Assembly (NCBI GenBank): GCA_023662705.1
Contig: JAMPIM010000004.1
Span: 1-64,000 of the forward strand
Reading direction: 5' to 3'
Length of the DNA: 64,000 bases
Source of the DNA: Candidatus Gastranaerophilales bacterium
Lineage (GTDB): Bacteria > Cyanobacteriota > Vampirovibrionia > Gastranaerophilales > Gastranaerophilaceae
This document shows, piece by piece, positions 8,381 to 17,068 of this stretch. How positions within the stretch are numbered: position 1 is the first letter of the stretch; each line of letters starts with the position of its first letter. A program made the translations under genes and the position numbers. The notes beneath the pieces are model-generated. The model saw only the letters and a program-made list of their open reading frames with translations. It was not told the DNA's origin and did no database searches.

Positions 8381-9844
8381 TTAATTCTTGAATGTCCACA
8401 AGTCTTTTTGGAACAATACTAAGAATGGTATTAATTCCAAACGTCCGATATACATATCTATTATTAGAATAAGTTTTGATAGTGGCTGCAAGTTGTCAAA
8501 ATTACCTAAAGGCCCGATTATTGTTCCTAACCCCGGTCCAATGTTTCCTACTGCACTAACAGCTCCTGAAATCCCAATAATGGTGCTTTCTTCTATAACT
8601 GCAACAGCAAGAGCCGAAACAAAAAGGATTGCAAGATAGAATGATACAAACATCAGTGTTTGGTATAAAACATCTTTCGGCACGGAATAGTTTCCGATTT
8701 TGATATTAAAAACTGCTTTCGGGTGTAATACTTTAGCAAGCTCTGATTTCATAATCTTTAGAATCAAAAGCCATCTCATAATCTTAACCCCGCCGCCGGC
8801 AGAACTTGCGCAGCTGCCTGCAATCATAGCGATAAATAACAAAGCTTTTGATGTGTAATCCCACGATGCAAAATCAACGCTGCAAAATCCTGAGGTAGAA
8901 ATTACTGAAGAAATCTGGAAAAATGCGTGGGTTAAACTTTCTGAAAAATCGTAGTTTAGGTGGGTAAATAATGATATTGCAAGTAAAACAGATAAACCTG
9001 CTGTTATTCCAAAATAAGTTCTAAATTCTTCATTCTTAAACAGAAGAATCGGATTGAATTTTGTCCATGCTCTGAATTGCAGGTTATAGCTTGCTCCTGC
9101 AAAAAACATAAAGAAACAAATAATCCATAAAATTATATTTGAATATCCGACTAGACTGTTTTCGGAAGGAGAGAATCCTCCGCCGGATACGGATGATAGG
9201 GAATTACAAACAGCTGTAAATACATCCATTCCGTTGATGCTGAGCAAAATGATTTCTATAATTGTCATCCCGAAATAGATTTTCCATAATGAAGATGCTG
9301 TGTTTTTGATTCTTGGTGTGAACTTGTCTTCCGTAGGTCCCGGAGCTTCTGCGAAGAACAATTGTCTTCCTGCAATAGCAAACTGAGGCAGAATTGCAAT
9401 AAATAAGACGATAATACCCATGCCGCCGAGCCATTGTGAGAATGAACGCCAGAAAAACAATGCATTCGGATAATCATAATGAGTGAATATGGTTGCACCT
9501 GTTGCCGTGATGCCTGATGAAGCCTCAAATAATGCATTTATAGGGCTTATCCCGAAGAATAAATATGGTATTGTGGCAAACAGCCCTGCAAAAATCCAGC
9601 TGAAAGTTACAACGCAAAGCCCTTCACTTTTTTTAATATCATTAATAGATTTGATAGCGGAAGTTCCGCGTACAACTTTTTTTAAAGTTGCTCCAATCAT
9701 TAATGATGAAGCTGCTGCAATAATGAATGGTAAAATAGCCTGCATTTCTCCATAAATCAGTGCAACGACAATCGGTAATAACAGCACAAGGCTGAAATAC
9801 ATCATTGCAAGAGAAAACGCGTATGCTAAATACTGTGGTCTCAT
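8381..9844 (-). CDS. trkH: Trk-type potassium uptake channel subunit TrkH
   Basis: This 487-residue integral membrane protein has the four-repeat pore architecture of TrkH/KtrB. Selectivity-loop-like segments SGITATGATIFTHYD, SLSSVSGGGFSPSENS, SSVISTSGFCSVD and GAVSAVGNIGPGLG occur in order, each between hydrophobic helices. The motif GGMGIIVLFIAILPQ and the conserved GSCASSAGGGVKIMR block fit the TrkH group. It imports K+ in complex with the TrkA ring. Its ATG overlaps the trkA stop by four bases (ATGA), which indicates coupled translation. Length is typical (about 480). Confidence 0.95.
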   Translation of the reverse strand: MRPQYLAYAFSLAMMYFSLVLLLPIVVALIYGEMQAILPFIIAAASSLMIGATLKKVVRGTSAIKSINDIKKSEGLCVVTFSWIFAGLFATIPYLFFGISPINALFEASSGITATGATIFTHYDYPNALFFWRSFSQWLGGMGIIVLFIAILPQFAIAGRQLFFAEAPGPTEDKFTPRIKNTASSLWKIYFGMTIIEIILLSINGMDVFTAVCNSLSSVSGGGFSPSENSLVGYSNIILWIICFFMFFAGASYNLQFRAWTKFNPILLFKNEEFRTYFGITAGLSVLLAISLFTHLNYDFSESLTHAFFQISSVISTSGFCSVDFASWDYTSKALLFIAMIAGSCASSAGGGVKIMRWLLILKIMKSELAKVLHPKAVFNIKIGNYSVPKDVLYQTLMFVSFYLAILFVSALAVAVIEESTIIGISGAVSAVGNIGPGLGTIIGPLGNFDNLQPLSKLILIIDMYIGRLELIPFLVLFQKDLWTFKN

Positions 9845-11187
9845 TTATTGTTATCCTTAAAGAAGTCGCGTATTACAGGTGCATTTTCGCTTGTAGTGAA
9901 GATTATCAGATTATCTCCTTTTAGTAATTGTGTAGCACCGTTCGGGATTATAATTCTGTTTCTTCTTTGAACAACACCAACGATTGCTTTTGCAGGGAGT
10001 CTCAAATCCATAATCTTTATGGACTCAAAATCTTCAGGAAGTGATATTCTTAAAACTTCGCCTTTTCCCTGTTCAACTGTTGCAAGAATACCTACATTTT
10101 TTTCGCATAGATTGTTTTTGATTTCATTTAGAGACGCTGTTTTAGAAGAAATTGCGATATCAATTCCGACTTTTTCAAATAAATGGACGTTGGTGTCTTT
10201 TGAAACTCTTGATATTACTCTGTTTACACCCAATTGCTTTAAAAGCAGCGAGCATAAAAGATTTTTTTCATCATTGTTTGTGACACTTACTACAACATCA
10301 GAAGACGAGATGTCTTCTTCGTTAAGAAGTTCAATATCAGTTCCGTCGCCGTGGATTACAAGAGCGTTATCCAATTGTTCGGATAAATACTCGCAGCGTT
10401 CTTCATCGCGTTCAATAATTTTAACATTCAGTTTAAGTGCTTCAAGGCTTTTTGCGAGTTTTAAACCTACATTTCCTCCGCCTATGATTGCTACGTTTTT
10501 AACAAATTCTTTTTCGTGGAAGAATTTGCCCGCAAGGATGTCCAATGAGTGTGAAAGTCCCATGAATATTACTTTGTCATCCTGATGTAATGTTGTTTCA
10601 CCGTTTGGAATGAATAATTCATCTCCGCGGTTAATACCAACAATTAATGTATCTTTCGGAAACTCGCAATTTTTAACCATGCAATTTACAAGAACCGAAT
10701 TCGGAGCGATTTTGTATTCTAATAAACGGGCTCTGCCTTCTGCAAAGTTTTCTACATCAAGCGCTTTGGCAACGGTAATAATTCTGAATATTTCTTGAGT
10801 AAGAAGTTCTTCCGGCCAAATTACAAAATCTACATAAAAATCTGCGTTGAATTCCGCGTCTTTTGTTATCTTTAAAGATTCTTTGTATTCTTCTTTTCTT
10901 ACAAAACACATAGTGCAGACCTGACTGAGTCTTTTTGCAGTTAAGCATGCGACAATATTAAGCTCGTCTGACTGTGTGCAGGCAATAAAAACATCTGCTT
11001 TTTTGATATCTGCCTGTTTGAGAATTTCTATACAGGATGCATTTCCGTCAATGAAGCTGATATCAAGCTTATTGAACGCATCTGTTTTATTTTTTTCGTC
11101 ATCAATTACTGTTATGTCGTTGGCTGTATAAAATTGGGAAGCAATCATTGCCCCAACTTCGTTTGCGCCGAAAATAATTATCTTCAT
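9841..11187 (-). CDS. trkA: Trk potassium uptake regulatory NAD-binding protein TrkA
   Basis: This 448-residue cytoplasmic gating subunit contains two RCK units. The first Rossmann motif is IIFGANEVGAMIA at the N-terminus. The second is VAIIGGGNVGLKLAKSLE near residue 232. Each is followed by a TrkA-C domain, with SVLVNCMVKNCEFPKDTLI in the first and AIVGVVQRRNRIIIPNGAT in the second. GDGTDIELL is the usual ligand-binding acidic turn. In the first motif Ala replaces one glycine (GANEVG), a common variant. It precedes trkH with a 4-bp overlap and is probably transcribed from the 96-bp gap shared with the divergent flavoprotein gene. Confidence 0.95.
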   Translation of the reverse strand: MKIIIFGANEVGAMIASQFYTANDITVIDDEKNKTDAFNKLDISFIDGNASCIEILKQADIKKADVFIACTQSDELNIVACLTAKRLSQVCTMCFVRKEEYKESLKITKDAEFNADFYVDFVIWPEELLTQEIFRIITVAKALDVENFAEGRARLLEYKIAPNSVLVNCMVKNCEFPKDTLIVGINRGDELFIPNGETTLHQDDKVIFMGLSHSLDILAGKFFHEKEFVKNVAIIGGGNVGLKLAKSLEALKLNVKIIERDEERCEYLSEQLDNALVIHGDGTDIELLNEEDISSSDVVVSVTNNDEKNLLCSLLLKQLGVNRVISRVSKDTNVHLFEKVGIDIAISSKTASLNEIKNNLCEKNVGILATVEQGKGEVLRISLPEDFESIKIMDLRLPAKAIVGVVQRRNRIIIPNGATQLLKGDNLIIFTTSENAPVIRDFFKDNNK

Positions 11188-11227
11188 GTACTCAATTTAA
11201 CTTCAAAATTAAACTTTAGTCAATTAA

Positions 11228-11257
11228 TTTACATTTATTACAGTTTTATGGTATGAT
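11228..11257 (+). promoter_or_regulatory. Sigma70-type promoter for the NfnA-like gene
   Basis: TTTACA (11228-11233) and TATGAT (11252-11257) are separated by 18 bases, 27 bases before the ATG at 11284. AGAGAGA nearby may serve as ribosome site. Confidence 0.55.
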
Positions 11258-11283
11258 ATATTATGTAAAAGAGAGACTGGTTA

Positions 11284-12129
11284 ATGAGCTATAAAATACT
11301 TTCTAAAAAAGAACTTTGTCCGAATCAATACGAAATCGTGATTGATGCGCCTTATGTTGTACGTAATGCGCAGGCAGGGCAGTTTATTATTTTTAGAGCA
11401 GAAGAAAACGGAGAAAGAGTTCCTCTTACTATCGCTGATGTTGATAAAGAGAAAGGAGCTTTGACTCTTGTATTTATGGCGGTTGGTTATTCAACAAAAA
11501 AACTTGCCGAGCTTAATGTAGGAGATGAGTTAGTAGATTTAGTCGGACCTCTCGGCCAGCCTACGCATATTCAGAACTACGGAACTGTTGTTTGTCTTGC
11601 AGGCGGATACGGTGCTGCTCCTTGCTATTTGATTGCGAAAGCTTTTAAAGAAGCGGGAAACAAAGTTTATATGGTTATGGGTGCACGTACAAAAGAGCTT
11701 ATTTTCTGGGAAGACAAGATGAAAGATGCTTGTGATGAATTGTTTATCACAACAGATGACGGTTCTCTTGGAGAAAAAGGGTTTGTAACTCAGGTCTTAG
11801 AACGAATTATGAATAATGAAACAGTTAATTATGCAATTGCAGTAGGCCCAATGCCTATGATGAGAGCAGTTGCTGAATTAACGAGAGATAAAGGTATCAA
11901 AACCGAAGCAAGCATGAACCCTATAATGGTTGACGGCACGGGTATGTGCGGTGCTTGCAGAGTGACTGTTGGCGGAGAAACCAAGTTTGCTTGTGTTGAC
12001 GGCCCTGATTTTGATGCACATCTTATAGATTTTGACGAAGTAATAAATCGGTGTAAAATATATAAGGATGAAGAGAGAAAACGCAGTGAAAACTGTAATT
12101 TGTTAAAAATGGCAAATAATAATAAATAG
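11284..12129 (+). CDS. FAD/NAD(P)-binding oxidoreductase subunit (NfnA / SudB / PyrK-like)
   Basis: This 281-residue flavoprotein belongs to the ferredoxin-NADP reductase family. The N-terminal FAD domain has QFIIFRAEENGERVPLTI (the R-x-P-[LYF]-[ST] FAD motif), the middle NAD(P) domain has CLAGGYGAAPCYLIAKA, and the C-terminus carries a four-cysteine [2Fe-2S] motif GTGMCGACRVTVGG...FACVDGPDFD. That order is shared by the small subunit of NADH-dependent ferredoxin:NADP+ oxidoreductase (NfnA), sulfide dehydrogenase SudB and dihydroorotate dehydrogenase PyrK. The C-terminal VDGPDFDAHLID block is typical of NfnA/SudB. The large GltA-like partner, normally next door, is absent. A small cysteine protein follows after 10 bases. 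Confidence 0.87.
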   Translation: MSYKILSKKELCPNQYEIVIDAPYVVRNAQAGQFIIFRAEENGERVPLTIADVDKEKGALTLVFMAVGYSTKKLAELNVGDELVDLVGPLGQPTHIQNYGTVVCLAGGYGAAPCYLIAKAFKEAGNKVYMVMGARTKELIFWEDKMKDACDELFITTDDGSLGEKGFVTQVLERIMNNETVNYAIAVGPMPMMRAVAELTRDKGIKTEASMNPIMVDGTGMCGACRVTVGGETKFACVDGPDFDAHLIDFDEVINRCKIYKDEERKRSENCNLLKMANNNK

Positions 12130-12139
12130 GAGATAAAGA

Positions 12140-12322
12140 ATGGCAGACAAATTTATACCTTTATGCCCGCTAATGAGCGTAGGTTCACAAGTAGAAATCG
12201 TATGTATGCAAGAAAATTGTGCGTGGTACCTCAAAAACTACAAAATTTGTTCGGTATATATGATGGCGCACAACTCTATGCTGGATGTTCAAGCGAAGCA
12301 GAAAGCAGCAAAAGGTCAATAG
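12140..12322 (+). CDS. Small four-cysteine protein, probable metal binder
   Basis: This is a 60-residue protein with AGGAG 7-8 bases before the ATG. The pattern is CPLMS, then CMQENCAW and ICSVY, so four cysteines spaced like a small zinc or Fe-S site. Short proteins with a CPLxS...CxxxCAxY...C pattern are widespread in anaerobes and mostly unnamed (recalled, not searched). It lies in the same transcript as the NfnA-like flavoprotein and is closed by a terminator, so a redox or metal-related role is possible but not shown. Confidence 0.7.
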   Translation: MADKFIPLCPLMSVGSQVEIVCMQENCAWYLKNYKICSVYMMAHNSMLDVQAKQKAAKGQ

Positions 12323-12327
12323 AATTC

Positions 12328-12355
12328 AAGCCGGATTATAGTATCCGGCTTTTTT
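12328..12355 (+). terminator. Rho-independent terminator before purA
   Basis: AAGCCGGAT (12328-12336) pairs with ATCCGGCTT (12343-12351) around a 6-base loop, followed by TTTT. It ends only 13 bases before the purA ATG, so purA must be read through or from an internal promoter not obvious here. Confidence 0.85.
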
Positions 12356-12368
12356 AATGGAGGAAATA

Positions 12369-13655
12369 ATGAAAAATACAGTTGTAATCGGTGCTCAATG
12401 GGGTGATGAAGGTAAAGCAAAAATTACGGATTTACTTGCACAGAAAGCGGATTTGATTATCAGATATCAGGGCGGATGTAACGCAGGACATACTGTTGTT
12501 GCAAACGGCAATACTTATAAATTCCATCTGATTCCGTCAGGTATTTTGTATGGAAATAATACTTGCTTTATCGGTGCGGGAACTGTTATTCATCCTGAAT
12601 CTTTTGAAAAAGAGATGAATGAGTTAAAATCTCAGGGTGTTGATTTTAAAAACCTTAGAATTTCACCGCTTGCAACTATTACAATGCCATATCATATAGA
12701 AGTTGACGGATGGTCAGAGGCTAATTCGGGTAAAGGTAAAATCGGTACTACAAAACGCGGTATCGGCCCTACTTATACTGATAAAATGGCAAGAGTTGCG
12801 TTTAAGATTCAGGACTTGTATTCTTATGAAGCTTTAAACGAAAAAATTGACATGATTCTGCCTATTAAGAATAAAACTTTGGAAAAAGTTTATGGAATTG
12901 AGCCTTATACTAAAGATTGTATTATTTCTTTATGCGAAAAATATGCAGAGTTATTTAAGCCTTATGTAGCATTTGACTGGCAGGATATGTTGAACCGTCA
13001 TAAAGATAAAACTGTTCTTTTTGAAGGTGCTCAGGGTGTAATGCTTGATATTGATTACGGTACATATCCGTTTGTAACAAGCTCTAATCCTATCGGAGGC
13101 GGAGCTGCTACAGGAAGCGGTTATGGACCGACTATGATAGAAGAAGTTGTAGGTGTTTCAAAAGCTTATGTAACAAGAGTAGGCGAAGGGCCTTTTGTAA
13201 GTGAGTTGACTGACGAAGTCGGTAAAAAAATTCAGGATATCGGACACGAATACGGTGTAACTACAGGACGTCCTCGCCGCTGCGGGTGGTTTGATGCCGT
13301 TATTATGAAATACGCGGTACTTGTCGGCGGAATTACTAAAGTTGCGCTTACTAAGATTGATGTATTTGATACGTTTGATGAAATCAAAATCTGCGTTGCT
13401 TACAAAGATTGCAGAAACGATAAGGTCTATACTTCGTATCCAACCGATGTATTTATCCACAAATACTTAGAACCTGTATATGAAACCATGTCTGGTTGGA
13501 AAACAGATTTAAGCGGTATCAGAAAATACGAAGATTTGCCTGAAAACGCGAAAAAATACATTGCAAAAGTAGAAGACCTAATCGGAGCTCCTATCGGAAT
13601 AATCTCGGTAGGACCTGATAGAGAACAAACTATTTTTGCAGGAGACGCTCTCTAA
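12369..13655 (+). CDS. purA: Adenylosuccinate synthetase
   Basis: PurA joins IMP and aspartate using GTP in AMP synthesis. The 428-residue protein has the N-terminal active-site loop GAQWGDEGKAK, the catalytic GGCNAGHTVV, IGTTKRGIGPTY, FEGAQGVMLDIDYGTYPFVT and the C-terminal TTGRPRRCGW and GPDREQTI blocks. All are family hallmarks and the length is normal. GGAGG at 12359-12363 is the ribosome site for ATG 12369. The in-frame ATG at 12357 overlaps that site and is rejected. One oddity: the usual GDEGKGK loop reads GDEGKAK. The end overlaps the convergent glycosyltransferase gene by 26 bp. Confidence 0.96.
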   Translation: MKNTVVIGAQWGDEGKAKITDLLAQKADLIIRYQGGCNAGHTVVANGNTYKFHLIPSGILYGNNTCFIGAGTVIHPESFEKEMNELKSQGVDFKNLRISPLATITMPYHIEVDGWSEANSGKGKIGTTKRGIGPTYTDKMARVAFKIQDLYSYEALNEKIDMILPIKNKTLEKVYGIEPYTKDCIISLCEKYAELFKPYVAFDWQDMLNRHKDKTVLFEGAQGVMLDIDYGTYPFVTSSNPIGGGAATGSGYGPTMIEEVVGVSKAYVTRVGEGPFVSELTDEVGKKIQDIGHEYGVTTGRPRRCGWFDAVIMKYAVLVGGITKVALTKIDVFDTFDEIKICVAYKDCRNDKVYTSYPTDVFIHKYLEPVYETMSGWKTDLSGIRKYEDLPENAKKYIAKVEDLIGAPIGIISVGPDREQTIFAGDAL

Positions 13656-14289
13656 GAACCTTTGCGTAATCTTTGTACTCGTCTTTTTGATTAGTTCTTC
13701 CAAAGTTTGCGCTATGAATACGTCTGTTACAGGAGACAAAATCCACTTTTTTTATTTGCAGCCCGACTTTATTAAGTCGGGTTGTTAAGTCTATAACATC
13801 TCCTGTAATTATGTCTTCTCTAAAATCTCCGATTATTTCAAATACATCTTTTTTAAACAGAGTAGAGCCTGTTAAAATTCCCCAAAAAGGTCTCAATTTA
13901 ACATATTTTTGCTGTTCGGGAGTATCAGGCGAGCAAAAATCTTTTAGCTGAGCCATAATTATTTTATTTTCAGATGATTTTTGCATTTCATCATAAAGCC
14001 TTCTTAGAGCTCCTTCCGTTAAGCAATCATCCTGATCAATTGTGAGCCAGTAATTTCCTTTAGCTTCTCTAATCCCTGTATTTTTTCCTGCGACCTGACC
14101 TTTATGAACTTTATTCACTATTACACGACAGTCCATTTCTCGGGCAATTTGAACAGTGTTGTCTGTTGAAATATCATCCACAACGATTATTTCATGCGGA
14201 AAATCCTGATTTTGGATACTTTCGATGGTCTCTGATATATATTTACCCCCGTTGTAAGCCGGAATTATTACCGAGATTAAATCTTGCAT
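13630..14289 (-). CDS. Family 2 glycosyltransferase (last gene of the surface operon)
   Basis: This is a 219-residue GT-A fold transferase. It opens with ISVIIPAYNGGKYISETIES, followed by IIVVDDISTDNT and the metal-binding block TIDQDDCLT, in which Asp-Gln-Asp-Asp stands where most GT2 enzymes have D-x-D. GGAGG lies about 7 bases before ATG 14289. The longer frame to 14349 adds an arginine-rich stretch with no homology and is discarded. The gene starts inside the end of the radical SAM gene. At 219 residues it is short for GT2, with no C-terminal membrane helix. The donor and acceptor sugars cannot be read from sequence. Confidence 0.85.
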   Translation of the reverse strand: MQDLISVIIPAYNGGKYISETIESIQNQDFPHEIIVVDDISTDNTVQIAREMDCRVIVNKVHKGQVAGKNTGIREAKGNYWLTIDQDDCLTEGALRRLYDEMQKSSENKIIMAQLKDFCSPDTPEQQKYVKLRPFWGILTGSTLFKKDVFEIIGDFREDIITGDVIDLTTRLNKVGLQIKKVDFVSCNRRIHSANFGRTNQKDEYKDYAKVLRERLLQK

Positions 14290-15272
14290 TCTTCGACCTC
14301 CGCCTGCTCGCCTACCGGTAATCCGTAAACGATGTTTTCGGTGTGACAATAATGACAGAATGCCGAATACGGTTTTGCATAGAACTTAATTATTTCATCA
14401 GCAAGTTTTCTTGAGCTCTTTTTCTCACGGATGTTTACAAGCTCTGACTTGATTTCAGGAGTAAGTTCCATTGTTCTTGAAATGAAAACAGAAAGAGTAC
14501 ATTGAGTAAGTATTCCGTCGCATAACATCTGGCAGTATTGTCCCCAGCAATTATCAAAAACTTTTGTCATCTTATCAGAATCCTGTGTATCGCGGTAGAG
14601 TTCAGGCATTGATTGGAATGTCATTCTATTGCCTGTTTCCTGCGGATGAGAGAATAATATTCCATTATCTTTAAGTATTTTTTTATATTCTTCGTATTTT
14701 ACCGTGAGTCCGTTTTTGAGCTTTACGTCTCTATAGTCTGATAATTGTACTGCGAATTTTTTGTTTTTCATTACGTTCAAAAGTTCCTGACTAAGGTTCA
14801 TAGTGCAGTTTGTTGCAAGAAATATGTGATGAATTTTTCTTTTTGAGCAGACATATTTAATCATTTTAGCCAAATCTTTTGCAAGAAGCGGTTCCCCGCC
14901 GACAAAGCCGAAGTAATCAATATAATCAACTGCTTTTAACAAAGTATCGATGTCTTTTTTGAAATCTTCAAATGTTACGGGTTTGAAATGAGTTTTTTCT
15001 GAAAAATATGGTATAAAAGTATTGCAGTGTTTGCAATTCATTGTGCATTTTGTTGTTACAACGTATTCAAGACAAGGTATTACAGCTTTTCTTGAAAGCA
15101 TAAATTTTAGCTTTTGGACTTTAAAATACATTTTTTCAGGGCTGAAATTTTTCTTCAAAAAACTCATCAACGGACGTTTGAAGGGTAATGTTTTGTTCCA
15201 GCCGATATTTGCAGTTCTCCATACAAGATTAAGATTATTCTTTTTGTAATTTTTCCATTCGGTTCTATTCAT
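14277..15272 (-). CDS. Radical SAM enzyme with C-terminal cysteine-rich region
   Basis: This is a 331-residue protein. The cluster motif KCTMNCKHC (Cys76, Cys80, Cys83) is the canonical CxxxCxxC, followed by FGFVGGEPLLAKDL, the GGEP SAM-binding motif. The C-terminal third has several cysteines (NCWGQYCQMLCDG, TQCTLS, FCHYCHTEN), as in SPASM/twitch enzymes that hold extra Fe-S clusters. That layout is typical of peptide- or protein-modifying radical SAM enzymes, and is also found in some sugar-modifying ones. A PqqD-like gene in the same operon supports a peptide substrate, because PqqD domains present peptides to radical SAM partners. It overlaps both neighbours by 8-13 bases. The substrate is unknown. 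Confidence 0.85.
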   Translation of the reverse strand: MNRTEWKNYKKNNLNLVWRTANIGWNKTLPFKRPLMSFLKKNFSPEKMYFKVQKLKFMLSRKAVIPCLEYVVTTKCTMNCKHCNTFIPYFSEKTHFKPVTFEDFKKDIDTLLKAVDYIDYFGFVGGEPLLAKDLAKMIKYVCSKRKIHHIFLATNCTMNLSQELLNVMKNKKFAVQLSDYRDVKLKNGLTVKYEEYKKILKDNGILFSHPQETGNRMTFQSMPELYRDTQDSDKMTKVFDNCWGQYCQMLCDGILTQCTLSVFISRTMELTPEIKSELVNIREKKSSRKLADEIIKFYAKPYSAFCHYCHTENIVYGLPVGEQAEVEECKI

Positions 15273-16206
15273 TTATAACTCCTTTATGTGCTTTTTCTCT
15301 CATTTTGGCTAAAATAACATCTTTCATTGCAAAGAACGGAGGCGGTTCCATTTCCGCAACAGGGATTTCTAAGTATTTTAACTCAGGATTAAGAGTTAAC
15401 TTATAAAGATAAAATCCTGTAAGACGTTCAAATATGAATGCTATATCTCTAAGTTCAGCCCCTTTTGCTTTCGGAACAACTGTTTGTGTTAATGTTTCTT
15501 TGTCTGTTTCAAGAAACTTTAGAAGCAAATCATCAAATTGTACGGTTGAGTGCATTGATATTCGCTCTTTGTAAGTCTCTAACATGCTGAATAAGATTTT
15601 GAATATCCATTCGCAAAACGGGAAAAACAGTTCTTTTTTCAGTATATAAATTTCAAAGAAATATCCGCAGTTTTGATTCATATAGGAGTCGAATATCTTA
15701 GAATCCTCGGGATGATTTGTATTTATGGTTTCAACCATTGCGTTATATAAATCTTCACCGTGTGCTGTAATAAATTGTTCTTTTAGACTTTTCCCGAAAT
15801 ATTTTTTTGCAGGTGCAATAAAATCAACCTGACTGAGTTCTTCAAAATATGTCGGTTTCAGCAGTCTTCTGTAGCCGAACGAGCCGAAATAATCAGGATT
15901 TCCTATTGAATCATAGTGTTTCCAGGCTTTATATGTTCCTGTAAGGAATCCGATTCTGCGGTTTTCGTGCGAGATATTCCCGTCAAAGTCATTGTCTCCG
16001 ATACAGTTTTCGTAGAGCCACTTTAAATTCTCAGTGCTGATTTTTCCGTCTTTTGAGTTTTCTTGTGCAACGGCGCGTCCCAGATGGATAGGAACTAAAA
16101 TGTTGCTTTTGAATAAAAATGAGGGTTTAATATAGCTTACAAAAATCTTTATGCTATTAACGTAATCGTATTTTTTATATGCTTCCAGCAATTCTTCTTC
16201 ATGCAT
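15265..16206 (-). CDS. DUF4422 glycosyltransferase-like protein
   Basis: This is a 313-residue protein. The middle block IGDNDFDGNISHENRRIGFL, then WKHYDSIGNPDYFGSFGYRR, matches the DUF4422 pattern (invariant N-R, W-K and the G-x-x-H/G-Y-R-R segment) of capsule and exopolysaccharide glycosyltransferases. The N-terminal SIKIFVSYIKPS and ILVPIHLGRA strands fit. A second conserved part near residues 170-220 has NCGYFFEIYILKKELF and the QFDD motif. No signal peptide or membrane helix is present. It overlaps the upstream GT2 gene by 8 bases and the downstream radical SAM gene by 8 bases. It probably adds a hexose in a surface glycan, with the sugar unknown. Confidence 0.75.
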   Translation of the reverse strand: MHEEELLEAYKKYDYVNSIKIFVSYIKPSFLFKSNILVPIHLGRAVAQENSKDGKISTENLKWLYENCIGDNDFDGNISHENRRIGFLTGTYKAWKHYDSIGNPDYFGSFGYRRLLKPTYFEELSQVDFIAPAKKYFGKSLKEQFITAHGEDLYNAMVETINTNHPEDSKIFDSYMNQNCGYFFEIYILKKELFFPFCEWIFKILFSMLETYKERISMHSTVQFDDLLLKFLETDKETLTQTVVPKAKGAELRDIAFIFERLTGFYLYKLTLNPELKYLEIPVAEMEPPPFFAMKDVILAKMREKAHKGVINE

Positions 16207-17068
16207 AAACAGCCTGTCTCCTTTTTAGTAAGAATTTTGCTTTCATCTGATAAGGTACATTTTCAATTGTGTTATTAAAATAGTGTTCTTTTAATTTTGG
16301 GTATTTGCACATATTAAGAATTTCTATTAGTAATTCTGTTGAGTTTGCAAAAATAAATTCATAAAGAAAATTGTAGATAATTGCATAATTTTCTTTTGAC
16401 AAACCGCTTGTATTCAATTCTTGCATAATTAGTTTTGCCGATTTTGAAAGAGCATTTATATCAGTTTTTTTACTAAGAGAATCGGATGTCTGAACATAGT
16501 AATAATTAGCATCGTTTTCTATTTTAATCCTGTGAGCATAAATTAATGCTTTTATACTGAAATACGGGTCTTCAAAGTAATTTATACCATTTGGGAATTT
16601 AATTTCGTTATCCCAGAGAAATGAAGTTTTGTAGATTGCAGACGTGAATCCGTAATAAAAATAGGATTTATTTGTCAGAATTTTATCGTTCATATCATAA
16701 AACGGAGTGATACTTTGAGTTTCAGCATCTAAAATATTTCCTTTCACAATATCAGCGCGCTCAGAGTTTTTATAAAGCTTTTCATAAAAATCAGGAGCTA
16801 TATAATCATCCGAATCTACAAACCCGATATATTCTCCGCAAGCGTTTTCTATCCCGATATTGCGTGCAAAAGCAGCGCCGTGGTTTTCTTTAAGGTTAAT
16901 GATTTTGACATTGTATTCTTTTAATATTTCAAGAGAGTTATCTGTTGAACAATCATTTATACAAATAACTTCAATGTCAGAGAGTGTCTGATTGCAAACA
17001 CTCTCAAGACATCTTTTCAGGTACAATGCCGTATTATAGACAGGTATGATTATAGAAACGCTTGGCAT
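16199..17068 (-). CDS. Family 2 glycosyltransferase
   Basis: This is a 289-residue GT-A enzyme with VSIIIPVYNTALYLKRCLES at the N-terminus, VICINDCSTDNS, and the metal-site block IGFVDSDDYIAPDF. These are textbook GT2 motifs, as in capsule and teichoic-acid-type transferases. The C-terminal half is helical and variable and probably reads the acceptor. Its ATG shares one base with the stop of the PqqD-like gene (TAATG), so reinitiation is likely. It resembles the 19.8-20.7 kb enzyme in its first 100 residues, so the two may have arisen by duplication. Confidence 0.88.
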   Translation of the reverse strand: MPSVSIIIPVYNTALYLKRCLESVCNQTLSDIEVICINDCSTDNSLEILKEYNVKIINLKENHGAAFARNIGIENACGEYIGFVDSDDYIAPDFYEKLYKNSERADIVKGNILDAETQSITPFYDMNDKILTNKSYFYYGFTSAIYKTSFLWDNEIKFPNGINYFEDPYFSIKALIYAHRIKIENDANYYYVQTSDSLSKKTDINALSKSAKLIMQELNTSGLSKENYAIIYNFLYEFIFANSTELLIEILNMCKYPKLKEHYFNNTIENVPYQMKAKFLLKRRQAVYA

